NCBI GenBank assembly: GCA_019095985.1
Contig: CM032663.1
Span: 13,311,571-13,375,570, forward strand
Direction of reading: 5' to 3'
Origin: Streblospio benedicti
Lineage: Eukaryota > Annelida > Polychaeta > Spionida > Spionidae
DNA: 64,000 nucleotides
The position numbers and the translations under genes were made by a program. Position 1 is the stretch's first letter; each line of letters begins with the position of its first letter. The notes below the pieces were generated by a model, which saw nothing but the letters and a program-made list of their open reading frames with translations, was not told the origin of the DNA and searched no databases. Shown here one piece after another: positions 1 to 13,035 of the stretch.

Positions 1-139
1 TGGAGTTTGGTGCTAAAATGTGCTATTAGAATGTGTGTGTAAACAACAGGCATGTGGGACCATTTGGTTATTAGTTTGAGGTGGGGGATATGGAGATAAC
101 AATGTGGAACTGATGGGAAGAATATTCACTGTTTTTATA

Positions 140-297
140 CAATAGAACGTCTCTTTTATAGGAGAGCCAGAGAGCTAGCATTCAGGCGGTGTCAATAGAG
201 AGATGGTCTCTTTATGGAGGTTCACTTTGGGATCTTTATGAAGGCTTAGGAACCACGAAAACGGTCATTTTTATAGGGGAGGTCTTGTTGTCGATGT
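140..297. repeat. TIR-1 family element, degenerate copy
   Basis: Starts with CAATAGAACG, a variant of the family end CAGTAGAACC. It contains the family's hallmark internal text, repeated 'AGAGATGGTCTCTTTATGGAGG' type blocks. The right end is blurred. Confidence 0.5.
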
Positions 298-567
298 ACT
301 CTTAGTTGGATTGCACATGACATAGCCTACTAATAGAACCTATAAATACCTCCTGCATAAAAAGACCACATACTTAGTATATTATAAAATGTAATGTAAC
401 CGTGTAGGAGTTATCGTATGTAAACGACGAAATTGCCCTGGGACAAGTCGCGAAAATAAATTGCCGCAAAATGGCCCTATGAATTCATACGCGAAATGTT
501 GTAGTAGATAATATTAATAGGACCACACTATATAATAAAAAAATCTTTGCGGTTCAAAGCCCTCATG

Positions 568-645
568 AATGGAACCCCCACAACGAGACCACCTCTATCG
601 CCATATATAGAGACCACTTGAAGCCAACATCCGGACAGTCTTGAG
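568..645. repeat. TIR-1 family fragment
   Basis: Contains GGAACCCCCAC, GAGACCACCTCTATCG and GAGACCACTTGAAGCC blocks, all typical of the TIR-1 family. Both ends are degraded. Confidence 0.45.
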
Positions 646-1613
646 TTGTTGCAGCCTGTTCTGGGTGTTTCAATCCATCTAGTTGATGAGATGGTCTTCA
701 AGTGCAGACTATTTTAGCCGGAAAGTCATTTTGACAGGCAGTGTTTAATATAATAGTGGACACACACTCATTTTGACGCAGCATACTTGCCATATACAGC
801 AGGGCCGTAGCGACGAATGAGGCCATCCTGGATACGGTTCTGTACATTATATGTCAAGACCAACTTGAGTAGTCCGTGAATCTTATATTTCCTTCTTTAA
901 AGAAGTTAAATATGGGTTTTTGAAGAAAGAAATGTGCTTAAAAATAATTGAATCGTGTACATATCACTTAATCATATGGCATTTGCTCATAATTCAATTA
1001 TAGCCTTCAATTACATTCATTAGTACAAGACTACTTTATTGCAAACAACCCACCAATCAATGTTTACACATCATACCATTATAAATCAATGCCCGACAAA
1101 AGGAATAAGTATCCTCTCAGGCAACCTTACATATACCATCTAATGTTCTAATCATCATATTATCACCCAGTGCGTCCTGTAGTAGTAACTTCACCATCTT
1201 TGCGTAAGTGATTCTATTAGCCACCCGTTATGGGCACAAAAGGGGCACAAAAGGTGTAAACAAGCAAAGTTCACACCGCATCACATTACATTATGGCGCT
1301 ACCACCAGCATTGTAATATTGTTTATTAATTTACAGTGTGAACGCCTCATTATAAACCATGAAAACCCATGTAGGGTGTGGAGTGTTAAATGGCAATACT
1401 GCTAGTCAAGATGACCATTCATCTGGACTGTATGAGGTAAAAAGTTTGGCTTGCGGCCACACATATACCCACCACACAGTGAATAGACGGGTGCCTCATG
1501 GGGGTAAAAATCCTGTACCATGAACGGGACACCTTAACCTTAACCTGCATTGTAATCTCAACTCAAATGCTGGTCATCAGTGTAAGCGCTGCTTTCAACC
1601 CCCCACTAAAGTA

Positions 1614-1829
1614 CAGCAGAACCTCCATCCAAGGCCACTCCTCCATTGGGACCACCTCAATCATAAGACCAGTTCTCGCTTTGTCATGCATCCACAAAGA
1701 AGCTTAGATTATGATTCAAACTTTTCAAGAAGATGCCATGTTGAACCTCAAGCTCCATAAAGAGACCACCTCTCTGTTACGACCACTTGAGGCCAGCCAT
1801 TGGGTAGTCTTAATATAGAGGTTCTACTG
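1614..1829. repeat. TIR-1 family element, nearly complete MITE
   Basis: Best-preserved small element of the main family, about 216 bp. The left end CAGCAGAACCTCC is mirrored by the right end GAGGTTCTACTG. A TA dinucleotide flanks each side (1612-1613 and 1830-1831), as expected for a TA-targeting transposon such as Tc1/mariner. The interior carries the 'AGACCACCTCTCTGTTACGACC' theme in both orientations and encodes no protein. The superfamily is inferred only from the TA flanks. Confidence 0.7.
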
Positions 1830-2639
1830 TACTCTCTATCACCACCTTATGTTTTCCAGTGTAGGGATACACCAACTAATATTGTGTAATTGTAACAAAA
1901 GGGCACTATTTTCTGGCTGCCCTCGCACCCCGTGAGTCTGCCTGTTGAGCATTTGTTTCCATCTGAGTGTGCCACTGTGGCTGATGGGGACCTGTCGACG
2001 TGCACTCAGCTGTGTTCGGGGGCAGTACGCACTCATACGGCGCTGTCTTACCTGTGATTGTACAAAACGGCCGCAAAGCTGATGCATTGCAGGCTTATTA
2101 GGCTCATACAGGTTGTATTTATGTATGAACAGCTCTCATATAGCAATTGGTCTATACAGGTGCCTTGGAAATACTTTTGGGTGTTTTACCATTGATATAA
2201 GTTATAAGCATGTGTTATTAGACGTTGATAATTAGATCTCAGACTATTCTTTAAAAAAATTGCCTTGAATGTTGTTCCTTGAAAATGAGTTTGGATGTTG
2301 AAATATTGGTGTAGACAACTGACGAAAGCATTAAGATATCGCTTAAAACAACCCTTTGTTTTCCTGAAAAGATTTAAGCGTGTATGAAGACAACTCGTAT
2401 GCATATGTATATATAGAGTCTACACCATTTATAATTAAGTGGCAACTTTTCAAATAGCGCAGTTTTCTTACTAATAAGAAGTCCAATCATGCAATGCTGT
2501 TTTCTTTTTTAAAGTATACCACTATTCCCGAGTTGCACCCCACGACCCGCCAAACCCCACCCCATGGTCGCTGCTCCTCATTTGCATATTCATATCTCTG
2601 CTGCTGATTTCCAAATACAAACATATATCGCGCACCTGC

Positions 2640-3030
2640 TGTCAATCAAACAGCCCGATTTGTGCGTGAAAACGCGAGATTTGTCCAACGAAAACTGTCG
2701 TCTGTTGCTATTGTGTCGTCTGCTCTATGCCTCCATATAACTGCCGCCGCTGCCGCCGCCATGGCCGTCCTGTCGGTGGATTTACGCTGGATTACCCTCG
2801 TCAGCGACGGCCGCGCGCTGGGCGGGCCTGAAGCGCGCGCCGATTGGCCCAAATGCCGGTGACGTCACGCGGTGGGCGGAGCATGCGGCTGAAAAAGTGG
2901 GCGGGGCGAGCGGTTTCGCGGCCGTCGGCGGAGAAACGCATAGGACGTGTAGAGAAGAACGACGGGCGACGCATTCATTCCGAAACATTACGCGCTATCA
3001 CACACTTGGATACGTAGACTACGTCTAGTG
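2640..3030 (+). promoter_or_regulatory. CpG-rich promoter candidate for Pax6
   Basis: A CpG-dense block in an AT-rich surround. Visible motifs in order are an inverted CCAAT box (GATTGG, 2842-2847), a perfect CRE (TGACGTCA, 2860-2867), a GC box (GGGCGG, 2874-2879) and a second GC box (GGGCGGGGC, 2899-2907). The motifs sit just upstream of a transcript-like stretch that has no ATG and ends at a consensus splice donor. The block is therefore read as the main upstream promoter on the plus strand. The transcription start is not visible as a TATA box and is inferred to lie around 2910-2980. Confidence 0.6.
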
Positions 3031-3098
3031 AGCCTGAGAGGTGGCTGCTGCCGAAGCTTCCATCCATCTACTTGTTTCTGCCCGTGTTTGTCTTCTGT
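2920..3098 (+). other. Pax6: Probable untranslated first exon of Pax6
   Basis: The stretch downstream of the promoter motifs has no ATG. It ends TTCTGT with the consensus donor GTAAGTAAG starting at 3099. It would splice to the strong acceptor at 10062. The 5' boundary is a guess. Two more GTAAGTAG donors lie downstream at 3410 and 3561, so longer forms of this exon are possible, although those would include upstream ATGs such as the one near 3234. Confidence 0.45.
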
Positions 3099-5894
3099 GT
3101 AAGTAAGCGAACACTGGAGTTGCTTCTTCTGCTTCTTCTTCTACTTCTGCAAAGTCCACAGGGAGATCCTGGGATACACGGCAGCCAGTTTAAACACAGC
3201 GACAAGTGACAAATCGAGTAGGTGCGTACCTCGGATGTTGGGATCGTCCGCTGGGAGCGCACTGGCCTCCTGGACATTTCACACTGGAGTGACTTGCACT
3301 GGACTGTGAGGAAGGGAGATACTACCATACCTGAGTACAGTGTACTACTGTGCAGGGATATTAACACTAAGTGGAGCGTACATTGGGGATTACTGCTGCT
3401 CACGCACAAGTAAGTAGCAGAGCCGTGGAGCAATGTACCCCAGTGGTAGTGCTTTATAGGGATATGTCGCCGGTTGACAGTGATATTTTTGGGACTCTGT
3501 CACTTTTGTTTTGTTTTTTTTAAGAAATAGGACTTACACATATAGGGCTATTAGCGGCATGTAAGTAGGAGACCCTGGGAACATCACATGGAGCCCCGGT
3601 GCATAAGGATTTGGTGATTGGACTTTAGGACTTGGGAACATCATCCTTTGGACTCTGTCAAAATTTAGGAACGGGACTTAGGGCTATTGCGAGCATGTGA
3701 CTGGGGATTATCCCTGGTCAAAGTAGGAGGGAAACTGGACAGGACAGCCTGGTATCGTCCACTGGTACATGCAGTAGGGATAGATAGGCAGTTGAGGATT
3801 TTTAATGATATTTTTTGGACACTGTAAAAATGAAAAAATAAATAAGACGTTGGGATGCATATAACATGTTGCGGCCAGCCGGCTTTCTGACAAATTCAAT
3901 CTTCTAAAGCTTAGTGACTGGGAATATATAAAATATGAAATAAGTAATTTGGGACTTAAGAATACCTTCGTCAATTTGCACTATGTCAAATTATGGCAAC
4001 TGCGAAAAATATACAGGTTGCTAAAATTTCTGACAAAATGTATCTTTCCTATTTGGACCCAAAGTGACGGTCATTAAAATATTACATGCCATTTTAAGAC
4101 TTGCAATGTGCCTCGTATGACTCTGTCAAAATTCAGAAATCCCTTGTCCATAAATATCAAGCACTTATAAAGTGTTTGAATTAATGCACTTTTAATTTGT
4201 GAATTTGAAAGCTCGCAAAACTGCGGTCTGCCATCAAAATCATAGCCGCGGTTTGAAGAAATTTGATGGCAATTTGACTTTGTCATTCTTCTAAAGGCAA
4301 CAGCATAATGTTCAAAAGTAAGCCGAAAAAAGCTGACTGACATATGAAATAATAGCTCTGCAGTACCTTGGTTTGCGACCACCATTGTTAGCAATGCCGA
4401 GCGAAAACTAACCCATGCTTCAAGCCAACAAGTCACAATGCTGGCTATTGTCATGTATTATTTTAGTATCATTATACAGCATATAATATGCTAAAGTCAA
4501 TCATGTCCACGTATCCTTTATAGTGAACAATATATACAACAAATACCCACGATAAAATATTTAAGAGCAAACAGTTTAGGTTCGCTGTCAAATTCATTGT
4601 GATTGTGACAGGTTTAACATTCAAGTCTGCAGCAACAACAACAACAAAAACTCTACATCTATTATTAAAGATGTGTAATTATGAGCCATTCCTACACCCC
4701 CATATACTGCATTTCCACAAATAGAACCAGCCATGCTCCAGAATTGCCCCATCCGTCCATATTAAGCCCATTCTCGCTTTAACGCAATCAAAGGAGTCAC
4801 TCGACAATTTCTAAAGCAGTTTAACGCTGGCTTGATGTTGTTGTGCATCTTGTAAGGCAGACATGGGTTTTGTTGGGGCATTTTGATAGCAGTAAATGAC
4901 TTTTGTAAAATTACAATTGTGAAATTTGAAGTTTTCTTTTAATTGCTATTAGCAAATCTAAAGTAATTGATGGCGAAGAGGCCACAAATCAGTTTAATTA
5001 CTGTACAGATAATAGCTTAAATGACAAGAAAGTCTTCTGGTAATACATCAAACCCCTAAATGTATTTTCGTAATGGTGAAATTATCAATGCAATCAGAAT
5101 CACCAATTTATTATGTTCTTCCATTCGATATTTCCAACTTATATCGTCTTACGAATATCATTTTGTTTGATTACAGTCTATTTTCAAAAATAAATTAAAG
5201 AGTTTAATCTTGGAAAAAAAGCCAATTTGTGTGTTAGATTTTGACCATTTGGCTCCAAATATTTTTGGGGTGGGAAACCATGATACGGGTGAATCAATGG
5301 TTTGTACCCCACATGCTAGCGTAAGGCAGCAATATGTTAACGTCCATGGGGATAAAAGAAAACCACGGCATATACATAATGACAATATAACAAGTATTTA
5401 TCTGTACTGCAACAAAATAGTTTCATGAGAAAATGGTGCGATTTAAATGGATGAAGCTTCTTTTCGCAGTTTAAGCGTGTGCTGATATTGCAAATACCAT
5501 TTTCAATTTTGTAAACAAAGATATAAATATTTTCGCACAAACATTTCTCGTATATAAATTCCAAAACATTTTGTCATTTTTTACAACAAAATCAGCATCA
5601 AAACAACATTAAGACCACTGATTATAAGACTAATTGCAAGAAGCCATAGCTAGAGAATGTTATAGTAGTGGATATCTAATAGGTATTATATTGGTGACTT
5701 ACACACATAGTTTGGATCTAAAGTATTCGGCCCTGAATGATTAGAAGCTTATTAAGCTTGGTGAATCAACATTTATACTGGCCTATGTAGAGTGCTTACA
5801 CATGCCCGCTCCCTGACAAAGAATCATGATGGCCACTGGTGTTTGGGGATGTACAATCGAGTAGAAGAGATACACTTGGAATTTTGGACACTTA

Positions 5895-5945
5895 TTAGCA
5901 GAGCCGAAAGGTCGTGGTTTCGATTCCTGTCATTGCGCATGTGTT
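5895..5945 (+). repeat. Possible tRNA-derived SINE remnant
   Basis: The text AGCCGAAAGGTCGTGG followed by TTTCGATTCC resembles the T-arm/B-box part of tRNA-derived SINEs (GGTCGTGGGTTCGAATCC). No A-box or full cloverleaf is visible, so this is not a tRNA gene. Confidence 0.3.
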
Positions 5946-8269
5946 TAATTATTGAATTATAAGTACCGTGGTGTCAATTTTTGTTTTGCCGTATACATGT
6001 ATATCACTAAGTGTTGAATAGTAGGCTCTAAAACTATAGGAAATGTTATGTGAGTTAAAATATATTTTTGACAAATCCTCCTCATCTATACTCATCAATT
6101 AATTTCTTTAATACAAAATTCATTAAAAAAGCTCCGAACATAAAATCAAACTAACATGTAAAAGCGTAAAAATGCACAAAATGATGACCTAGAAATTCAC
6201 GCCGTAAAAAAGCAATGCATTTTTTAAGAAAATATCCTCATGGATTTTATTATCAAACAAAAAATGACAAAAAATATTTGCCACAAATTATTTCAAATGC
6301 CCAACATAACACAAAATCAGAGGCACAATAAAGATCAAGACCTCAATGACAGCTCTCCATTTACTAATGAGACCACGGGTGCTTTCGGCCGAGACACACT
6401 CGTCACCGGGACGACCACGGGTGGTGTCGACGAGTCCCGGATCGTCGTCCGTAACTAGGTCCATACCAGGGTCTGTGAGGGCGGGTGGGGATGATAGCCA
6501 GATACAAGTCCCGAGGGGGTTCAGTTATGGAAACTGGGTGAGTTGTTTTAGAGACTGTGATATGTAAACAGCATGTGGTGTATGTCACTGTATGTAATTT
6601 TTTTTTAGCTTTTTGCTAAGGCATTTTAGGTATCGGACCCTATACACATATTTGACAGGGCAGGCTTGGTAGCTTTGAGCATTCAATTCATTCATTTTAA
6701 ATGCTCAAAATTAAAAATGACATGGATTATTGCAGATTACAGTGTGTTGTACCACGGGCAAACGGCTGTAATTATGAAAAAAGAGACTGTATTTGTGACA
6801 AAAATGCAAACTTGTACATAACATGAGCCTCATACTGCAATAATGCCATTAGCCTGTAAATAGTGAGCTATTTCATTATCAAAACCCTAGAAATGTGACT
6901 ATAAAAACATTTCCTGATAATCCTTCTTTGCCAGACAGTGTATAAAACTCCTACTGCTATTAATAGACAGTCGCTTCTTGCGGTTCTAATCACATCATAT
7001 TTTAGCTCATTTTTGGCTCATCCTCTCACATCCCTGGTTATGATACTACTCACTTTTTCCCAGGCTGAGTATTTGTGGGTTTTGGGCTGTGTGGCTGTAG
7101 GAGGAGACACACGGTTAGCACATGAATGGGATTAGTAAGTGAGATGACAGCTATAAGATGAACTTATATGCGTGTCCCTAGTCTAGTATAGGCTGCACAA
7201 TAGAAGAATGTTGTGCAGTTTAGATACGATTTGCAAGATCCTTCTAGACACTAACTACATCCAATCATAAGAGGACATTCATGCAAGTGACAATGACTAT
7301 GGAAAAGTGGCATAACAATCTTGACTAAACAAACTGACTACTTTGACTAGGATGTTCATCAAGCCTATAGCTTGAATGCCCTAAATCAGAGAAGTGATGA
7401 TCATGATTATACAAACACTAAGAATTAGTATGAAAGCAACATATCTGGCCCATCAGTTTCCCCAAAGAATTCCAAGATTGATTGAAAACAGTAAAAATTA
7501 CCATTACAGAGAATTATACAATTCAAGATTGTTTTTTTAATTGTATAACTTGTGCATGGAATTATGACAAATCTAACCAACTAAACAACTGACACCCCCC
7601 CCCCTTCCCAATGATGTTTCAGTGATATTGAGTAGTGAGTAGATCCCCTCCCTCTATCTGTCCTCATCACCACCCTAATGTGACCGACTCACGCTCGTTT
7701 GTATCAGTTTCTCGCCACAATGGGCCGTGGTCTGTCCGGCCCCACAAGGGAGAGGGCAGTTGGGGGGGGGCAAGTGACGGGGCTTACAGCAGAAATCGTC
7801 AGTACAACACTGTTCCTTAGTGTGTAGAGATATACAGGGTTGACAATATAACTGCGACCAGTTTTGTTTTTCTGCTATAGTCACAGAGATGGTGCTTACA
7901 ACAGAAACAGAACTTTCAAGTACAGTGTTATTTAGCGTGTACTGGGGCCGTAGGCATTCAGAGCTGACGATAAGTTTTTAAAAAGGCAGCTGATATGAAA
8001 GTTATTAAGTATAAAGATTAGCTTACTTTGTTAGAATACAGCATTTCTTGTGAGCGTGGGGTGGGCTTACGGCACCCCCCCCCATACTGCTTGCTCATTT
8101 TGTGCATTGTTTCACTCATTGGCCAACCACCCACACATATATTTTTTTCCTGTCTGGCCAGCGTTTTCACAAATTTTTGGCCAATTAATGTCTCCGACCT
8201 GAGAAAAAACTATGCCTCTGCCATGTACAAGGTAAAGATGTTACACGGCTATGAAGCACAGCCCTCGCC

Positions 8270-8410
8270 TCCCTCCCGGATGCGGGTCACGCTGCCGGGG
8301 CGGCTTTGCCCGGCTTTGGGCGACACGAGGCAATCAGGGCGAGAGGCCGGGGGAGGACGGCGGTAATCCCCGCGCCGGGGCAACAGGTAGTCCCCGGCAC
8401 GAGGGTGGTA
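8270..8410. other. CpG-rich island inside intron 1
   Basis: Short GC- and CpG-rich block inside an AT-rich intron. No known protein or clean promoter motif set is visible. It could be a regulatory element. Open frames across it are by-products of GC richness. Confidence 0.35.
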
Positions 8411-10062
8411 ATGCCTTACACGATGGTGACAAGTATTGCGGATGTCCACGGTGTGTGTACGATTATAGAGAGGTTGGGGGCATGTAAGCTCCAACAGGGG
8501 CTACAGGGTTGGCGTAGGAGTGGGGAATGCTCTGACTTGCAAGATTGCAACAAGTATTTGAGATGTCCACAATGTACAATGTAGTGTGTGTAGGTGCCCA
8601 TATTGCGATGTACAAGATGGCCAGATGTTGGATAATGTTGGGTATAAGATGTGTCTGTCCGAATCCATGTTGTAATCTATAGCTGTGCTAAAAGAAATCG
8701 CAAGTTTCAAGACCTTTCTATGTACTAAGTATACATCCATATGTTTATTGTTTGGTAAACTTATAGATAGCTTAATTGTCTGTTGTAGTCTCCTGCAGTT
8801 ACAGTAAGTGATCAAAATCAAACAAGTACAAGTGTAGTCCCACTGACTATATATGATATACGTCCTTGCATTGTCCTATACCATCAGTTGGCAAGAAAAA
8901 GGAGCCTCTGTCTGCAGTATACTGGTGAAGCACTAAAAACTTCTACAGATGCAAAAGCAACAGGCATGTGTTTTTATCCTGTGTTTTGGCTCAGATCTTG
9001 TTGCAGTTGAGAGAGAGAGAGAGAGAAAAAAAAGCCTGCCTGAGTTTTGTGCATGTAATATTGATTGCGAAAAGCCTGTAATAATCCAGGCAATGTCTTG
9101 GTTACAGATACAGTCGGGGTGTAGTGGAGTGGAAGGACTGGGGATAATTTTAGCACTGAAACTATAGTGACTACAGTAGGACTTTTTGATTAGGATCACT
9201 TTGGGGACTGTCTTCAGGTGGTCTTATTGCAGAGATGGAATCCTTATAGTGTAAAGTATTGAGTGTACCATAATAGATGGTAGCAAATCTTTTTATCACT
9301 GCAGTACATGCGTAGTTGGTTCAGACTCAAGTGATTGCATTTGAAATAATGGAACACGTCTTTAAACTGGAGTTTAGATCACATTCCATTGCAGTATGAG
9401 GCCCTATCCAGTCCTGCATGCAGAACAATATTCTTGAATATTACCATAGTTGTTTGAAACTGTAGTTCAGACCCCACACCAACCACCTCCCCTAGCCACT
9501 GTAAGAAGCCTGCTATCTGCATGCAGTATGGATGAGACGGGAGTGGGAGTAATCAGGCTGGGCTTATCACGGGATTTATGGAGCCTTACTGCACCAGTTA
9601 CAGAACCAGCCTCTTTTCTTTTGGCAGTATGCTGCAAATGTGGGCTATTGAGTGGAAAGACAGGAATCGTATGGTAGTGTCAGTCTGCAAGATACATTTG
9701 GATTGGTTCACAGGCTTGTGATATGTAATGTAGTGGGTGTGTTTGATTGAAACACGTGGATTGTTGATAAGTGTTCGGCTCCATATGTACTCAAAATGCA
9801 TGAGAACTCCAGTTAGGCATCTATGTTGTCCAGCATTTATAATTATCCAGATTTGAAGAAATATTTGTATATACTGAAGAAAGGTCGCAAATAGTACAGC
9901 ACATCCCACCGGACATCGTCAGTCTACGTGAATCTCTTTCACACAATACACAATCCAGTGTTACAATATCAAATTTCAATAGCTTATCATCTGAACAACA
10001 ATCCCAACTAGATGAGCATAATCGCCGTGCAGCTGACAAACTTCCCTCTCTCTTTTCTTCAG

Positions 10063-10328
10063 ATTTAACCTCTAACTACGTCCCACGTGGCCCCACCGTC
10101 GCCACGTCGTACGTCCCGCGTCCTCGCCACCGCACGTCGTCTCACGTTTAACGTGAGGCGCCCTCCGCGTCCACGCTGCTGTCGTACGAGCTCTCCGCGG
10201 GCGCCGCCGTCCCGGGCCCCGCGCTGCACCACCACGCCGGCGTGCACCCCGCCTCCTACCTAGGCTCGTCCTCCTCGCACAGCCCCGAGACCCCCGGCAC
10301 GGGAGGCGCCGGCACCGAGCCCGGCTCC
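10063..10328 (+). other. Pax6: Leader part of Pax6 exon 2, coding-like in its 3' half
   Basis: Lies between the strong acceptor at 10062 and the first AUG at 10329. The reading frame of the downstream coding part is open from 10152 to the AUG, about 59 codons. It translates to coding-like text including LLSYELSAGAAVPGP, HHHAGVHPASYLGSS and SHSPETPGTGGAG. Further upstream the same frame has a TAA at 10149 and then stays open again to the acceptor. There is no ATG anywhere in this leader. The simplest reading is 5' UTR. The alternatives are use of an internal acceptor (for example AG at 10156-10157), a non-AUG start, or a sequence error at the TAA. Confidence 0.5.
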
Positions 10329-10377
10329 ATGGAGCTGAAGGGAGAGGACATGGCACCCAACGACCAGATCAGCAAAG
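10329..10377 (+). CDS. Pax6: Pax6 coding exon 1: N-terminal start
   Basis: Encodes MELKGEDMAPNDQISK plus the first base of a Gly codon, then the donor GTAGGA at 10378. This is the first ATG of the predicted mRNA. Its context is middling (T at -3, G at +4). A second in-frame ATG at 10350 has a better context (G at -3, G at +4) and may also be used. The exon ends in phase 1, which matches the acceptors at 16590, 40704 and 41113. The usual short Pax6 N-terminus begins only a few residues before the paired domain, so this gene has a longer, acidic N-terminal extension. Linking this exon to Pax6 rests on strand, phase and splice sites, not on sequence similarity. Confidence 0.6.
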
Positions 10378-12955
10378 GTAGGAATTCAGGTGGTGTTGGC
10401 TTGAGTTTTGTGTATGTGTGTCTTTGTTTTGTTTTCCATATTGAAACTGTAGGATTGTCACAGTGCAGGGTATGATATGTTAATATGTCAAGTTGGTTTT
10501 GAACTGACCTAGGTATGTTAGGAGCGTGGGTTTGAGCTCTGTTATGTATGTGTATGTTTGAAACTGTTGGGTTGTCCAAGTGGTTATAGACTGTCACGTA
10601 GTTTTGACAACCCTGCTGAACTGATCAGCAGAGTTAGGAGCATGTCAGTTGATCTCCGTCATATGTGTGTGTATGTTTTCCTACTGAAATTGGTGGGTTG
10701 TCACAGAGGGATGTCTCTCAAGTGGGGTTGACAACCCCCGTTGAACTGATCGGCGATGGCTTTTGCGACTGCTGATTCTGAGGTGTGTGTTGTTGTTGTT
10801 GTTTCAATGGTTGTGGTGATATTTGTAAAAAATATTGATACTGACATTTGTGAATTGCAATTGGATACACACCAACCAAGGATACACGGAACAATCTAAT
10901 ACCAACGTGGATGCAACAGCAAAGAATAGTGAATACCATATCATATATCTCAATAGTGCTGCATTTATTAAACATAGCAGGTCCCCTCCAAGACAATGAA
11001 TGAAAGTCCATGTTTAAGCTGCCAAGCAAGAAACACCTACCAACCCCTTACTAACCAGACCATGTAATGCCAAATTGAAATGGCCAATTCCCAGATCAAA
11101 AGGCGCCAATTCCGTGATAAGCGGTCATCTTTGTGACCAGCTTCTATACAACCCATGATCACCGGCTGTTGCGTCATGGGGCCCACGGCTATTTGGGTCT
11201 GAGGGGGCCTGAAGGGGGGTCTCAGGGGTCTCTGGGGGCTGGGAAGCCTGACAGGGTGACAGGTTATATCTGGGGATGTGTAGAATAGGGTGGGAACGTA
11301 GGCTGAGAGATGAGAGGAGGTAGTTTGTTTGATTATTATTCGAGTTTTAAAGATGATATGGAATTTTGAATGTAGTGGACTGTTGATTGGTAGTTTCAAA
11401 ACTAGAGTTTGCGATGTGGTGGATTGGTCTTGTGTATTTTGAAACTATGGCAGCTATAGACAGGTATTGAAATGGATAGCATGAGATGGTGGTGACTGAA
11501 ATGGGGGGGGGGTGTAAAGTGATTAAGCTGTGAGTCGTGCAGAAGACCGCTGTAGTATTCGGATGCTTATAAGGATTACAAATTCACATCTATGCTTTTG
11601 ACTAGAGACTTGACATCATTTCTCTCAAAGATCATCAAATAGGATCCCAGAGAAAAGGACTTTTAAAAAGCAGCAGCACATCCTTAAACTTAAGCCTATA
11701 ACCATCTTAATGCCCACCCTATGCAAACACACTGAACAGAACCTCTGAACAACCAAACAAGCAGTAGGCAAACAACAAAACAGCTTCAAATATATGCACA
11801 TACTCGAGAAGGTGTTCAGTGCACACTATAACACCACTTGAGGACATGTTTCAATGTGCATTAAGAAGTCCATGGCAAGCTCTCAAGCTGTATTGTGCCA
11901 AGAATGCTGCCGCCCCGCCCCCACTACCCCCCACCCCCGCGAGGTCCCCCAGCCAACATTAATACTGTCAACTCCTCAGCGCTTGCAAAGCAACAGTCAG
12001 AAATGACATTTTAATGAAAATTAATGCTCGCACGTGCACTATAGTTTGTGGTGCTTCTGATGCAGTAGGGAATGTTGCGGCTGCGGCCATAGTAAAGGTG
12101 TGTATTGGGCAAATAGGGAAATATGTTCAGCCAGAGGGGAGATCTTTAGATGGAGGGTTAGCTTTAAATGCTGTTTTTGTTGGGTCTTGTTTTTGTTATG
12201 GTCATGCGACATGCGTATGACCTATGGGGTCATCTTTTGCATGGTTTGCAATATGACTAGTTGAAGCCTTTCAGTCAGAAAAGAAAGCATCATATATAAA
12301 GGAATGTAAGTCTATTTTATAATGTTAGAAGCATGCTTATCAAAGAAGAGATTGACGCATAACCAAAAGTGAGAAATCCTTATTCAACCAGCATACAAAT
12401 ACAACTCATCAGTGAAATGGAGTAGATTGAATTGTGCCAACATGACATGTCCATCTTTAGCCCCTGGTCAGTCCATTGACCACTCGGACCCTCCCACCCC
12501 GCCCCCACCCACACAGGGCATTGTGTCTCCCCACGTCGGGGGGAAAATGATGAGAAGTTGACTTCAGTAGTCAGAAACAGTATTTGGGGGTCAAAAGTCA
12601 CCGATATAATATCTGAATATATCGATATGGCAGTGTTTTGAATTAGCAATATGAACTTTTTTATGAGCTATATTATTAGAAAAGAAGAAACCAAACCCAA
12701 AACCAAGTAATGAATGGAATTATGATGAAAAAGAACTTGCACAGATGTATAATTGTATCTCTTCCAACAATACAAAGAAGGTTTTGCCATCAAACTGAGA
12801 CAGGTTGATTTGGCCAATAATTCTATGACTAAGTTAACTTCCAGTGTGTTTTGGTTTAACAGACAGACAGTCTTTGGAACTTCAGACATAAATCGCTCTA
12901 TAATAAGCCCGAAAATGACCCAAAGTCGCCGCAACTGACCGCACAATACGGCCTA

Positions 12956-13035
12956 CAGCAGAACATCTCTATGAAGACCATCCCGGAGCTGACTCTAATG
13001 GCATCAATAGAGAGGTGGTCTCTATATGGAGGACT
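12956..13035. repeat. TIR-1 family fragment
   Basis: Starts CAGCAGAACATC and carries the family block AGAGAGGTGGTCTCTATATGG. It is shorter than the full element, with the right end missing or degenerate. Confidence 0.5.

Larger units (their letters stand above)
1..2640. other. 5' flanking DNA upstream of Pax6
   Basis: AT-rich flank with no exon that I can support. Short open frames here have no recognisable domain, no coding-like composition and mostly no usable ATG context. It contains at least three copies or fragments of the TIR-1 repeat family, listed separately. Distal regulatory sequence may lie here, but nothing decisive is visible. Confidence 0.6.
3099..10062 (+). other. Intron 1 of Pax6 (inferred)
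   Basis: About 7 kb between the candidate first exon and the GC-rich second exon. Mostly AT-rich, with a (GA)n run near 9011-9032, C-runs near 7596 and 8075, a CpG-rich block at 8270-8410 and a possible tRNA-derived SINE remnant near 5900. The acceptor at its 3' end is excellent: a pyrimidine tract CTTCCCTCTCTCTTTTCTTC followed by AG at 10061-10062. No coding exon was recognised inside. Confidence 0.45.
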
